Of a stretch of DNA of 64,000 nucleotides, positions 20,753-32,600 are shown one piece after another. Under the pieces are notes generated by a model that was given only the letters and a program-made list of their open reading frames with translations, made no database searches and was not told the origin of the DNA. The stretch's first letter is position 1. Every line of letters starts with the position of its first letter. Made by a program: the position numbers and the translations under genes. The DNA comes from Bathynomus jamesi (Eukaryota; Arthropoda; Malacostraca; Isopoda; Cirolanidae): positions 1,271,001-1,335,000 of the forward strand of contig JAJOZX010000197.1 in the NCBI GenBank assembly GCA_023014485.1, in the 5' to 3' direction.

Positions 20753-21839
20753 GGTAATGTTATCCTCAAATTTCTTTGTGTGATGAATCAAAATCCAACA
20801 ATGAGTGTATATGATAATGGTGAGCTTCTGAATAATGTTCTGGTTACTTTTTATCCGTTTTCTATGATTGGTGTTAATTTTTTTTTTTCCCCTCTTGCAG
20901 GTATTCTATTAGAGATTTTTTTTTTTTTTGCTTGTGCGTGCTGCTGCTGCCGTCGTTGCTGCCCCGATCTGCAGTTTTGCTTTTACTCTTAAGACCTCAT
21001 TTTTACCCCATCTTCTTCAGGTAAGCAAATTAGGATAAGTTTTAGTTTTGAGAGGTTATACTTGGCATTTCTTTCACAGCTACTTTGAACTGTTGTAGTA
21101 GTCCTATATTTTTCAGTTCACTTTCGTAAAGCTTTTAAGAAATTTCTTCATAACTCTTGCTAAATAGGTTTTAACTTCAACAAAACATTTGTTAAGCATG
21201 AAAGGCTTTCACTGATGAGTTAATTAATGCGTTATCGTTCCTACTGTTTCTTGAGGATGACTTCTTACACTGAATGAACCTTGTTTATTTAATATAAATA
21301 ATTATAATAATTTTACTCAGAAGTATTCAATTTTCAGTGTGTCTCTGGGTCGGCGAGAGGAAGTAATGAGTCGTGTGGGAACGCCAGGTTGAATTTTGAG
21401 ATTTAAGATGAAATCTCTACCTTGTCAGGTAAGAATATCGAGCTTGATACATTTAGGAATACATTTGCAAAATTGTAATTTTTAGTTTTGTATGGTTAAT
21501 AAATACAGGGTGTCTATAAGTTACTTTTACAAATTTAATTGAATTTGTGAATAATTTATGGACACCGTGTTTCAAGTCATTCAGTAGTAGTTTTAAGTTT
21601 GTGTAGATAAGTTTTGTTTTTTTAAAGCCTTTTCATTTAGATTACACCTATGTAGATGATGTTTTAACACTTGAAGTCAGAATTTTCTGTAGACAACTTT
21701 CCCTTGATGCAGACAATGGGGATCACACTTCCGGAATTAGAAAGCAGTCGTGTTCACTATTTTCTTTTTATATTTTTAGGAATAACCTTCGTTTTGCATC
21801 CGCCCGAATTGTTCTTTCTGACGAAGGTCAAGCTTGTCA

Positions 21840-21985
21840 CTTCGCGTTAGACCTACAGTTTAACGTGGAATCCCAACCATGCCCCACCACGGGCGGTCAG
21901 AAATTAGTCCTCACCCGGACACGATCTCACGATCAGCAGCCCAACGCAACGTCTTAACCACTAGGCTACCCAGGGTACCCATTTT
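21840..21985 (-). mobile_element. tRNA-derived SINE-like element, unit A
   Basis: On the minus strand GGGTAGCCTAGTGGTTAAGACG matches an RNA polymerase III A-box region, followed 30-40 bases on by a degenerate B-box region around GATCGTGAGATCGTG. The body contains the complement of ACCTACAGTTTAACGTGG (21851-21868), shared with other segments in the window. Repeated in unit B (about 29690-29815) and unit C (about 38335-38455). SINE assignment rests on the boxes and recurrence. Confidence 0.6.
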
Positions 21986-21994
21986 CTTTTTTGT

Positions 21995-22100
21995 GGAAGG
22001 ATGAACAACGGAGTGTTGCTACGCCCCGCCTTCCGTCACCGGGTCCCGATCTCGAGGCCGATGGATTCGTAGTCAGCGATGCTAACCACTACACTTCAGT
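21995..22100 (-). mobile_element. Second tRNA-related SINE head, unit A
   Basis: Minus strand: TGTAGTGGTTAGCATCGCTGAC resembles a tRNA A-box arm, and TCGAGATCGGGACCC a weak B-box. It sits directly beside the first SINE-like head, suggesting a dimer or tandem insertion. Present in units B (about 29828-29935) and C (about 38472-38580). Confidence 0.5.
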
Positions 22101-22521
22101 TTCATTCCGAAATAATTTTTAATGCAAGTTTTCCCCTCCATGTTTTTTAAAATTTTGTTGTATTGTCTTTTAAATGATGAAAAAAATGACCTGCTAGTTT
22201 GAATTTTTTGAAAATAACTTAAATTCTGATTAAACTGGATAAACAGACTAAACTTTAAGTCGGATTATCGGTTCTTAAACAATGTTATTGTTTCAGATCT
22301 ATCCAGTTTATACCGACAGTACAAAATCTGATATTTACGGCCTAAAACAAGATTTCTGTTAGTTAAAATCATCTCCAGCAGGTAGGGTAATGAAATTCAG
22401 GTAGTAGTCAGCTTAAGTATCAGGTCATCTCATAAGTAATGTCGTTTTTTAGATCGGAATTTGAAGGACAAAAAGAAACTCGACTGAAACTTTTTAATTT
22501 AGTATATATTTTCCATCGGAA

Positions 22522-23529
22522 TCAATGACACACTGCCCAACGTCCTACAAGCTTTTCAATGCCATGTTTATAAAATTCAGGCGGTTTTGAGGCAAAAAAC
22601 GTACAAAGACTGGTGTGCAGGTCATCTAAAGAAATATAATGTTTCTCGTCAAGATAGTTTTGCAGACTCCTGAAGAGATGATAATCTGAAGGCGCAAGGT
22701 CTGGAGGATGTGGAAGTTTTTCCCACCCAAGCTCCTCAATTTTTGCAGAAGTGATCCGAGCGGTATGAGGACGTGCGTTGTCGTGGTGGAACACGATTCC
22801 TTTCCGATTAACCGAAGGAGGTCTCTCTTCTTTTAGTGCAGTGTTCAGTTGTTGACAGTCGACTTGAGCGGTGATTGTTTGGTTGCGTGGTAAGGTTTCA
22901 AAGTGAATTACACCACCTTTATACCTTTATCCCACTAAACACTAAGCAACACCTTCCGAGGGTGAAGATGTGGTTTTGGCTGTGGTGTCGCTGGTTCTCC
23001 GGCACAAACCTACTGTCGACGGCGCTTAACATTCTGGTATAGTATCCACTTCTCATCACCAGTCACTAAACGGTGCAAAAACGGATCTTGGAGTTCACGG
23101 GAATGAAGAGCTGTGCTAATGTTTACCCGCACTCTCAGATTATCGACTGACAATTCATGTGGCACCCATTTTCCTAACTTAGGCACTTTCCCGATTTGTT
23201 GCAAATGTCGAATTTGTCGATGGATGGTGGATGGGGTTGAATTGAGTTTCTGGGCCAATGCTTCGACAGTTGTTGAACAGTCTTCTTCAAGTGCGGCTAA
23301 CAGCAGGGCGTCCAGAGCGTGCTGCATCTGTCAAACAGCAGTCATCATTCCTAAATTTTTGAAACGATCTTTGACATTTCCTCACATGCAGAATATCGTT
23401 GCCGTGAACGTCCTGAATGTTTCGCGTTGCTTCAGTAGCACTATTCCCTTTTTTGAACTCGTAAAGCATTATATGCCTGATATGTTCTGATACCGCCATG
23501 TTTATGAGGGGTTCACTAAAGTAAAACAC
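22522..23529 (-). pseudogene. Mariner transposase, unit A
   Basis: DD34D transposase fragments. N-terminal helix-turn-helix: HIMLYEFKKGNSATEATRN and KCQRSFQKFRNDD (23287-23529). Second HTH: CSTTVEALAQKLNSTPSTIHR, WVPHEL and the first Asp in LVTGDEKWILY (23010-23327). Second Asp in VFHHDNARPHTA and third in PPDLAPSDYHLF (22522-22794). The triad residues are visible, but frameshifts and stops separate the three blocks. The type looks closest to irritans/mellifera mariners (inference from motifs). Confidence 0.9.
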
Positions 23530-23597
23530 GTGTCTTCACTGGTCAAGGTCTGTAAAGTATGTAGCGAAACACGATAGATCTCCTCTTACAGTATATA

Positions 23598-24592
23598 TGA
23601 CGCGTTCGGTGGAGAAGGGGCGAACGCCACAAAATTCGAAAAATGAGTTTTTTGTCGTATAATTATCCTTTAAAACCTTTGCTTTACTTATGCAAAAAAT
23701 TAGATGTTAGTCTGCACTCTTTCACGGTAAAATTTAGGTTTTAATGTATCTCAGAGAAATTCACTACGCATCATTGCTTCACATTGAACACATCTATCTA
23801 CTTTCTGGTCACTCGACAATGCCCTGTGATGCTCAATTTGGCCAAATTGAACAAAATATAAAAAATAATTACAGCAATATTATTTACACCAAAAAAGATT
23901 GTTACGGCCATAACTACGGCCGTTTCGCAGCGCTTCCTAGTTGTAGAAATGAAACAGGCTGATTTTCTCGATTTTGACGTCCTAAAAACGTGCATTGTCA
24001 TTAGGAAATCATCAACTAAATTTACAGATGCAAGAAAGTTAATATTTGACTTTCAACACAAAGAAGGCTACGTAATATCTACTGCATACCGCACAACCCC
24101 AGATAATAGCCATCCCGTCAGACTGTAGAAAGGGGAAAAAATCCTACAGTGTCAGTTTATTCAATCTAGCCCAGCAGACACTGCAACCAAAGTATTCCCA
24201 ATTGCTGCCAATAACTAAGGAAAAAATAAAAGATCTCCAAGAATTATCAGACTTAATGCCTGCAACTGCAGTGAACTATTATACAAGATTGCTAAAGGAA
24301 CTGGAAGAAACCGAAACAGTTGAAGCAGGTAATACAACATTCGACGAAGAGGACCAAATAATGGATTACACCAGTTAACATCAGAAGCTATCAATAAATA
24401 ATATTGTAAAATTTCTTGGCGTTTTATTATATCGACATATTACACAACAATATTTTACTCAAATGTGTTCAAATTCATACAACATTTCAATAAACCGGAA
24501 AAATACGAAGGTTTAAAGTTTACAAACTTTTACTGCATTTTGTGGCATAATTCGAAAATGTTGCGTTCGCCACTTCTCCACCGAACGCGTCA
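23598..24592 (+). mobile_element. DNA transposon inserted in mariner of unit A only; 4-bp TATA duplication
   Basis: Ends TGACGCGTTCGGTGGAGAAG and its complement are inverted repeats (about 30 bases, continuing GGCGAACGC). TATA flanks both sides (23594-23597, 24593-24596). Unit B has the uninterrupted site ACAGTATATAACCTTCGG at the equivalent place, so the boundary is directly demonstrated. The plus-strand interior carries the C-terminal part of a transposon protein: CIVIRKSSTKF, YRTTPDNSHPVRL, then in another frame LPITKEKIKDLQEL and NYYTRLLKELEE ending at a stop near 24378. A 4-bp duplication would fit the Sola or Chapaev groups; family assignment is tentative. Confidence 0.85.
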
Positions 24593-24683
24593 TATAGCCT
24601 TCGGAAAATTTATGCTTAAACCGAGTAGGACTAGTTTAAACTTAATCTATCGTAAAAAACATTACTTATGGGATGACCTGATA

Positions 24684-25823
24684 ATTCAATCAATTTTAGC
24701 ACACTGCCAATCCTGCCAGTGTTCACTGGGGTGCCATCGTATAGCAAAGCTTTGAGGGATTCTTTGCTATTAGAATCAACTATAAAAGTTACTATTTCAT
24801 GTGCAATACAACAAGCAGTTCCGTTATCTGGAGCTATTATGTGATCCATGTAAACATCACCAGGTTCTTTGACTATTACATAATGTTCTTCGTACTCCAT
24901 TCCATTCTTTCTTAGTTTGATCTTTTCTACCATCAAATCCGATGCCTTCAATCTGTGTTTTCTCTGATTTCACTTTGATTATGTTCTTTTTACCCACACA
25001 TTCTTTCTCTTTCCACTTTTTTTCCTATCCAACATATTGGTTTCGTCTAATATTCCCATATACTTCAAAGCTGCATTTACTATAGCTGCAGTATCTCTGT
25101 AACTTACACGGTATCTATCTGCTGTTATTGTTAAGTTATCATAAATAATTCTGTTCTGATGGTTTTTTCTCGGCTCAAAATCCGGAACAAAGTCAATATC
25201 GTCGCTGTTATCATCAATTTCCATGCTCTCATCTTCCATAATATGTAAAGGGTCCAGTTTGCTGGTTGAGGCGACATTCATATCTAGGCTTATCTTGGCT
25301 CTTCTTTCTAATCCTTTAACTCTATCGTGAGTCCTTTTTCTTGCGGAAGTCGTTACTCTGTCGATTGGTCCTAGTTGGTTTTTTCTTTGTTTCTGCCCCA
25401 CAAAAGACTCCCACTTAATCATTGGAACTCTAATATCACATCTGCAATCCGTTCTACTGATTTTTTTTATCGTAACGAGTGCAAGTGCAAATATCAAACA
25501 TTTCATCGAATGTCTCCACCACCTGCTGAAAACTGTTGTTTTTGTTTTAATAGTACTTTATTTAGCTTTGCTGCAGATTCTGTCAATCGTTCAACTTTTA
25601 TAGCTATTCCTTCAAATCCTGTATGTGGAAAGGAAAACTTCTCCCAAATGGCTTCCACATCTTTAGTGACAATTCTGTAACATTCTTTTGCTGTTCTAGA
25701 ACCTTTCGAAATCAGTTCTTGTCTTCTTACCAATAAATAATGCCTAAATACGTCGGCCTTTGAAGGTGGAAATTCTGCAGGGTGACCAAATGTTGAATTG
25801 TGCGACTTGCTTCTTGTCGCCAT
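24684..25823 (-). pseudogene. Truncated hAT-like transposase (HWDG/FDT family relative), unit A
   Basis: Starts at ATG 25823. N-terminal domain: FPPSKADVFRHYLL, then KDVEAIWEKFSFPHTGF and KVERLTESAAKL (25503-25823). This parallels the W-centred N-terminal domain of the copy at 12333. After a frameshift near 25505: an FDIC-like block, DRVTTSARKR, an acidic linker and LTITADRYRVSYRDTAAIV (24979-25506). Then EEHYVIVKEPGDVYMDHI and ALLYDGTPVNTGRIG (24631-24951), where DGTPVNTG corresponds to the FDT..NTG motif. The gene is cut by the mariner immediately after LKLIEL, so the C..H pair and the C-terminal half are missing. Repeated in unit B. Confidence 0.7.
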
Positions 25824-26280
25824 GATTTCACTTATTTAGGCCTAGTAGCATTAATAACAAGAAACTAATTGTTAAATTCTAGCAATTGAATCATTCAGTC
25901 TGAATTTAATATAACTCATTCGGAATTAAATCATAACTCATTCATCATAAACAATCTGAAACAAAAAAACGTGACAATAATTCATCTAATCTATCCAAAT
26001 TAAACTAATCTACTAATAAAACTTAATATAATGCCTGATTGTCACATTTGGGGTTTATATCTGTGGAGAGTAAAATGGGGGGATGCTATGGAAGGGGTAA
26101 GGGGGGGTCGCATATACATATTTTTTTTTTTACAAGATGTTGAGATCATCATTTCCAACTACGTGCATACCTGTGGAATTGGAGAAACTCGATTTTTGAG
26201 GTTTCGACCCCCCCCCCTACACACACACACACACACACACCACACACACAACACACCACACACACACACACACACACACA
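25824..26280. other. Upstream flank of the hAT-like gene and (AC)n junction, unit A
   Basis: AT-rich non-coding sequence, a short poly-T, a C-run at 26207-26216 and an (AC)n tract at about 26219-26280. No opposing terminal repeat of the hAT-like gene was found. The (AC)n and following CT-rich stretch form the A/B junction. Confidence 0.6.
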
Positions 26281-26289
26281 CCTACTCTC

Positions 26290-28585
26290 TCTCTCTACTT
26301 AATTTCATTCCAAAGGTAAGGTGGATGTTGCGTATATGTACACAACAACCTAACTTGCTCTCGTATTCCCGAACTTCAATCCTCTTAATTCTACACCCTC
26401 TGGCTACAACTTGCTTGCCAATCTCAAACCAAATACATCTACACTGTCTACCTCTCCTAATTCTACCGACTATCCTAAACGTTTTGATTACCTCTCTTCC
26501 AAAGTGGAATACATTCTATCCACTCTCCTTTTGCTGAAATCTCCATTTCAGATTTCAATGTTTACTACCACCTTTGGCTTTCCTCCCATTTCACTGACAT
26601 CCCTGCTGAAGTAGCTTACAACTTCTCAATCCTGAATGACCTAGAGCAGATTGTACGGTACCCTAGTCGTGTCCCTGATCGCCTTGGAGATAAACGAGTG
26701 GTGAGAAATCCAGAATGTTGGGCCTTTCTTACTGTCAAACCCCGTTGGACTCTTCCGACCACAATCTTTTATCTGTTAACTGTCCTATCGCTTTAGTTCG
26801 ACTTTTGGATCCTCCCAAGAGGAGACGCTTTTGGTACTTTGGCACCGCTGACTGGGAGGCCCTCAGATAGTACTGCCCTGATTTTACCATGGAACGAGTA
26901 ATGTTTCCGTGGCGGGGACCCCTCTGGGTGCCCTGAGCGCATCACGGAGGTGATTCTCTTGGGCATGGAGGCGTACATTCCATACTGTATTCCTCCTCCT
27001 AATACAAAAAAAAACTGGCTTAACTTGTTCTAATGCTGTCTGCAATAGGGGAGGCTTTCAGAAGGTACCGTCGCCAACCAACTCGGGACTCATTCTGATT
27101 ATATTTCTGTCCAGACTTGCAAAATCTGTCCTTCGACTCGCGAAAATTCCTTCATCAAACAAAAATATGAAAACCTATCCAATTCTTATTCTCGCTCTTT
27201 CTGAAACCTATCCAAGAACTTCTCCAACAACTTTACTTCATTCCCTCCTCTTTTCCATTCAGACGGCTCAGTTGCCGTCTTTTTTCCTGATAAAGCTGAA
27301 GTCTTCGTCAGTCTTTTGCTTCCAACTCGACCATGAACGATTCTGCTGCTGTTCCTCCAACTCCCTCTGGCTTGATTGGCAAATTAGAATCTCTTCCAAG
27401 GATATTTATTCTGCCCTATCTGGGCTGAACTCAAGGAAGGCATACTGTTCTGATGGTGTCCCTCCTGTTCTCAAATACTGTGCGTCTGAGCTGACACACT
27501 GCCTGAGCAAATTCTTGTCTTTCTTTCATCTGGTACTTTTCATTCCTGCTGGAAGTTTGCTTTCATTCACCCAAAGAAGGGTGACTGCTCTCAACCCTCC
27601 AACTATCATCCAATTGCTTTGATGTCTTGCCTTTTGTTTTTTAATCTATTTCTTAATAGAAAGATTCAACAACTTTCTCTTCTCACAATCTTATTTCAGA
27701 TCGTGAGTGTGGTATCCGCAAGGAATGCTTTACTGGCGATTATCTTTCATCTCTCTCCAACTCTTGGTCATCTTCCTTTCAGAATTTCGATGAAACCTTT
27801 TCTATTGCGCTAGGTTACGTATCAGGAGCTTTTGACAGTCTGGCACAACTCTCTAATTTCCAAACTGCCTTCCTTCAGTTTCTATCCTTTTATCTGTGCC
27901 TTCATCTCTCTCCTTTCTGGCCGATCTATAGCTACTGTTGTAGATTGCCACTTCTCCTAAAGCTGTTAGTAGTAGTGTTTCTCAGGGTTGTATCCTGTCA
28001 CCCACTTTTTTCTTTGTTTATCAATGATTCTACAGTATTACGTCACGCTTCCTGTCCTATCCACTCCTATGTCGATGATTCAATGATTCGGCTCTTTATT
28101 TCTTCACCCGTTTCACAAAGCCTCTTTCAACAGTCACTCCATGATTCGCGTAGGACGGCTATGGTACCCCTGACCTCCGATCTTTCTATCTCTAATTGGG
28201 GCAGAGAACCTTGTGGCTTTCACTGCCTCACAAACTCGGTTCCTTCATCTATCTACTCGTCACAATCTTTCACAGGACTCTCTCTCTCTATCTTCAACAC
28301 AACTTAAATCCTTCCTCTTCTCTTAGCATTCTTGGTTTCCTTTCTCGTCATCTCTCCTGGAAAGATCACGCGCATTCACTTTTTAAAACGGCTTCTCAGA
28401 GGTTAGGTGTGCTGTACTGGCTTCGTAGTAACCGAGTAAGGGTGAAGGAACTATGTATGTACAGGGGTCTTGTCCGCCCCTGTATGGAGCATACTTCTCG
28501 TGTGTGTGGCGGCTCAATCCACACAGCTCTACTTGAGCTTGAATTAAAGGCTTTTCATTTCTTTATGGAATATATCCTTGTTTGA
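26290..28585 (+). pseudogene. Jockey-like non-LTR retrotransposon ORF2, unit B
   Basis: Same blocks as the unit A copy: EYILSTLLLLK-type endonuclease remnants, SGLNSRKAYCSDGVPP (around 27420-27460), GCILSPTFF-type and SYVDDSMIR (about 28060-28095), and YRGLVRPCMEHTSRVCGGS (about 28460-28520). Shared stops and frame breaks show that the element was already dead when the block duplicated. It retains the uninterrupted sites of the two insertions found only in unit C (near 26334 and 26375). Confidence 0.85.
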
Positions 28586-30249
28586 GGTAATGCTATCCTC
28601 AAATTTCTTTGTGTGATGAATCAAAATCCAACAATGAGTGTATATGATAATGGTGAGCTTCTGAATAATGTTCTGGTTACTTTTTATCCGTTTTCTATGA
28701 TTGGTGTTAATTTTTTTTTTCCCCTCTTGCAGGTATTCTATTAGAGAGATTTTTTTTTTTTTTGCTTGTGCGTGCTGCTGCTGCCGTCGTTGCTGCCCCG
28801 ATCTGCAGTTTTGCTTTTACTCTTAAGACCTCATTTTTACCCCATCTTCTTCAGGTAAGCAAATTAGGATAAGTTTTAGTTTTGAGAGGTTATACTTGGC
28901 ATTTCTTTCACAGCTACTTTGAACTGTTGTAGTAGTCCTATATTTTTCAGTTCACTTTCGTAAAGCTTTTAAGAAATTTCTTCATAACTCGTGCTAAATA
29001 GGTTTTAACTTCAACAAAACATTTGTTAAGCATGAAAGGCTTTCACTGATGAGTTAATTAATGCGTTATCGTTCCTACTGTTTCTTGAGGATGACTTCTT
29101 ACACTGAATGAACCTTGTTTATTTAATATAAATAATTATAATAATTTTACTCAGAAGTATTCAATTTTCAGTGTCTCTCTGGGTCGGCGAGAGGAAGTAA
29201 TGAGTCGTGTGGGAACGCCAGGTTGAATTTTGAGATTTAGGATGAAATCTCTACCTTGTCAGGTAAGAATATCGAGCTTGATACATTTAGGAATACATTT
29301 TCAAAATTGTAATTTTTAGTTTTGTATGGTTAATAAATATAGGGTGTCTATAAGTTACTTTTACAAATTGAATTGAATTTGTGAATAATTTATGGACACC
29401 GTGTTTCAAGTCATTCAGTAGTAGTTTTAAGTTTGTGTAGATAAGTTTTGTTTTTTTAAAGCCTTTTCATTTAGATTACACCTATGTAGATGATGTTTTA
29501 ACACTTGAAGTCAGAATTTTCTGTAGACAACTTTCCCCTGATGCAGACAATGGGGATCACACTTCCGGAATTAGAAAGCAGTCGTGTTCACTATTTTCTT
29601 TTTATATTTTTAGGAATAACCGTCGTTTTGCATCCGCCCGAATTGTTCTTTCTGACGAAGGTCAAGCTTGTCACTTCGCGTTAGACCTACAGTTTAACGT
29701 GGAATCCCAACCATGCCCCACCACGGGCGGTCAGAAATTAGTCCTCACCTGGACACGATCTCACGATCAGAAGCCCAACGTCTTAACCACTAGGCTACCC
29801 AGGGTACCCATTTTCTTTTTTTGTGGAAGGATGAACAACGGAGTGTTGCTACGCCCCGCCTTCCGTCACCGGGTCCCGATCTCGAGGCCGATGGATTCGT
29901 AGTCAGCTATGCTAACCACTACACCAGTTTCATTCCGAAATAATTTTTAATGCAAGTTTTCCCCTCCATGTTTTTTTTTAAATTTTGTTGTATTGTCTTT
30001 TAAATGATGAAAAAAATGACCTGCTAGTTTGAATTTTTTGAAAATAACTTAAATTCTGATTAAACTGGATAAACAGACTAAACTTTAAGTCGGATTATCG
30101 GTTCTTAAACAATGTTATTGTTTCAGATCTATCCAGTTTATACCGACAGTACAAAATCCGATATTTACGGCCTAAAACAGGATTTCTGTCAGTTAAAATC
30201 ATCTCCAGCAGGTAGGGTAATGAAATTCAGGTAGTAGTCAGCTTAAGTA
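28586..30249. other. Non-coding part of unit B, including SINE-like heads
   Basis: Equivalent to 20753-22419. Two tRNA-related minus-strand heads lie at about 29690-29815 and 29828-29935. A polymorphic poly-T tract at 28752-28763 differs in length from unit A and is replaced by (TA)n in unit C. No gene seen. Confidence 0.55.
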
Positions 30250-31490
30250 TCAGGTCATCTCATAAGTAATGTCGTTTTTTAGATCGGAATTTGAAGGACA
30301 AATAGAAACTCGACTGAAACTTTTTAATTTAGTATATATTTTCCATCGGAATCAATGACACACTGCCCAACGTCCTACAAGCTTTTCAAAGCCATGTTTA
30401 TAAAATTCAGGCGGTTTTGAGGCAAAAAACGTACAAAGACTGGTGTGCAGGTCATCTAAAGAAATATAATGTTTCTCGTCAAGATAGTTTTGCAGACTCC
30501 TGAAGAGATGATAATCTGAAGGCGCGAGGTCTGGAGGATGTGGAAGTTTTTCCCACCCAAGCTCCTCAATTGTTGCAGAAGTGATCCGAGCGGTATGAGG
30601 ACGTGCGTTGTCGTGGTGGAACACGATTCCTTTCCGATTAACCAAAGGAGGTCTCCTTTAGTGCAGTGTTCAGTTGTTGACAGTAGACTTGAGCGGTGAT
30701 TGTTTGGTTGCGTGGTAAGGTTTCAAAGTGTATTACACCACCTTTATCCCACTAAACACTAAGCAACACCTTCCGAGGGTGAAGATGTGGTTTTGGCTGT
30801 GTCGTCGCTGGTTCTCCGGCACAAACCTACTGTCGACGGCGCTTAACATTCTGGTATAGTATCCACTTCTCATCACCAGTCACTAAACGGTGCAAAAACG
30901 GATCTTGGAGTTCACGGGAATGAAGAGCTGTGCTAATGTTTACCCGCACTCTCAGATTATCGACTGACAATTCATGTGGCACCCATTTTCCTAACTTAGG
31001 CACTTTCCCGATTTGTTGCAAATGTCGAATTTGTCGATGGATGGTGGATGGGGTTGAATTGAGTTTCTGGGCCAATGCTTCGACAGTTGTTGAACAGTCT
31101 TCTTCAAGTGCGGCTAACAGCAGGGCGTCCAGAGCGTGCTGCATCTGTCAAACAGCAGTCATCATTCCTAAATTTTTGAAACGATCTTTGACATTTCCTC
31201 ACATGCAGAATATCGTTGCCGTGAACGTCCTGAATGTTTCGCGTTGCTTCAGTAGCACTATTCCCTTTTTTGAACTCGTAAAGCATTATATGTTCTGATA
31301 CCGCCATGTTTATGAGGGGTTCACTAAAGTAAAACACACGTCTTCACTGGTCAAGGTCTGTAAAGTATGTAGCGAAACACGATAGATCTCCTCTTACAGT
31401 ATATAACCTTCGGAAAATTTATGCTTAAACCGAGTAGGACTAGTTTAAACTTAATCTATCGTAAAAAACATTACTTATGGGATGACCTGA
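30250..31490 (-). mobile_element. Mariner element, unit B (uninterrupted)
   Basis: TA-flanked ends TCAGGTCATCTCATAAGTAATG and CATTACTTATGGGATGACCTGA, total 1241 bp. Transposase blocks are at 31104-31337 (MAVSEHIMLYEFKKGNS), 30827-31144 (STIHRQIRHLQ; LVTGDEKWILY) and 30352-30645 (VFHHDNARPHTA; PPDLAPSDYHLF). All three Asp motifs are visible, but frames are broken. Same insertion point as in unit A, hence inserted before duplication. Confidence 0.92.
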
Positions 31491-31492
31491 TA

Positions 31493-32600
31493 ATTCAATC
31501 AATTTTAGTACTCTGCCAATCCTGCCAGTGTTCACTGGGGTGCCATCGTATAGCAAAGCTTTGAGGGATTCTTTGCTATTAGAATCAACTATAAAAGTTA
31601 TTATTTCATCTGCAATACAACAAGCAGTTCCGTTATCTGGAGCTATTATGTGATCCATGTAAACATCACCAGGTTCTTCGTACTCCATTCCATTCTTTCT
31701 TAGTTTGATCTTTTCTGCCATCAAATCCGATGCCTTCAATCTGTGTTCTCTGATTTCACTTTGATTGTTATTTTTACCCACACACTTTCTCTTTCCACTT
31801 TTTTTCCTATCCAACATATTGGTTTCGTCTAATATTCCCATATACTTCAAAGCTGCATTTACTATAGCTGCAGTATCTCTGTAACTTACACGGTATCTAT
31901 CTGCTGTTATTGTTAAGTTATAAATAATTCTGTTCTGATGGTTTTCTCTCGGCTCAAAATCCGGAACAAAGTCAATATCGTCGCTGTCCATCAATTTCCA
32001 TGCTCTCATCTTCCATAATATGTAAAGGGTCCAGTTTGCTGGTTGAGGCGACATTCATATCTAGGCTTATCTTGGCTCTTCTTTCTAATCCTTTAACTCT
32101 ATCGTGAGTCCTTTTTCTTGCGGAAGTCGTTACTCTGTCGATTGGTCCTAGTTGGTTTTTTCTTTGTTTCTGCCCCACAAAAGACTCCCACTTAATCATT
32201 GGAACTCTAATATCACATCTGCAATCCGTTCTACTGATTTTTTTTATCGTAACGAGTGCAAGTGCAAATATCAAACATTTCATCGAATGTCTCCACCACC
32301 TGCTGAAAACTGTTGTTTTTGTTTTAATAGTACTTTATTTAGCTTTGCTGCAGATTCTGTCAATCGTTCAACTTTTATAGCTATTCCTTCAAATCCTATA
32401 TGTGGAAAGGAAAACTTCTCCCAAATGGCTTCCACATCTTTAGTGACAATTCTGTAACATTCTTTTGCTGTTCTAGAACCTTTCGAAATCAGTTCTTGTC
32501 TTCTTACCAATAAATAATGCCTAAATACGTCGGCCTTTGAAGGTGGAAATTCTGCAGGGTGACTAAATGTTGAATTGTGCGATTTGCTTCTTGTCGCCAT
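31493..32600 (-). pseudogene. Truncated hAT-like transposase, unit B
   Basis: Equivalent to 24684-25823, starting at ATG 32600. N-terminal block KDVEAIWEKFSFPHIGF at 32280-32600; middle DRVTTSARKR at 31972-32283; LTITADRYRVSYRDTAAIV to ALLYDGTPVNTGRIG at 31440-32054, here with a longer uninterrupted frame (204 residues) than in unit A. It ends at the mariner insertion, so the C-terminal half is lost. The last residues of the open frame are mariner terminus, not native. Confidence 0.7.

Larger units (their letters stand above)
20753..22419. other. Non-coding part of unit A
   Basis: Contains a poly-T tract near 20919-20930, a CTGCTGCTG-rich stretch, and an inverted pair around TAAATACAGGGTGTCTATAAGT...TTATGGACACCGTGT (21505-21571) that may be a small mariner-type relic. 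Two tRNA-related heads lie at 21840-22100. No protein-coding gene is seen. Confidence 0.5.
22420..24681 (-). mobile_element. Mariner element, unit A (interrupted)
   Basis: Ends TCAGGTCATCTCATAAGTAATGTCG (left, after TA) and the complement CATTACTTATGGGATGACCTGA (right, before TA at 24682-24683) are classic mariner terminal repeats with a TA target. Without the 995-bp insert at 23598-24592 it is about 1.26 kb, a normal mariner length. It interrupts the truncated hAT-like gene to its right. Confidence 0.92.
18450..26280. repeat. Segmental duplication unit A
   Basis: Starts at CCTACTCTCTCT within the jockey-like endonuclease region and ends at the (AC)n tract before the next CCTACTCTCTCT. Order: jockey-like pseudogene, SINE-like heads, mariner, truncated hAT-like gene. 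It carries a private insertion at 23598-24592. By eye it is near-identical to units B and C apart from small indels and insertions. Confidence 0.9.

Noticed and set aside
23113..23490. Plus-strand 125-residue frame, repeated at 30930
   Set aside because: Antisense of the mariner transposase in units A and B.
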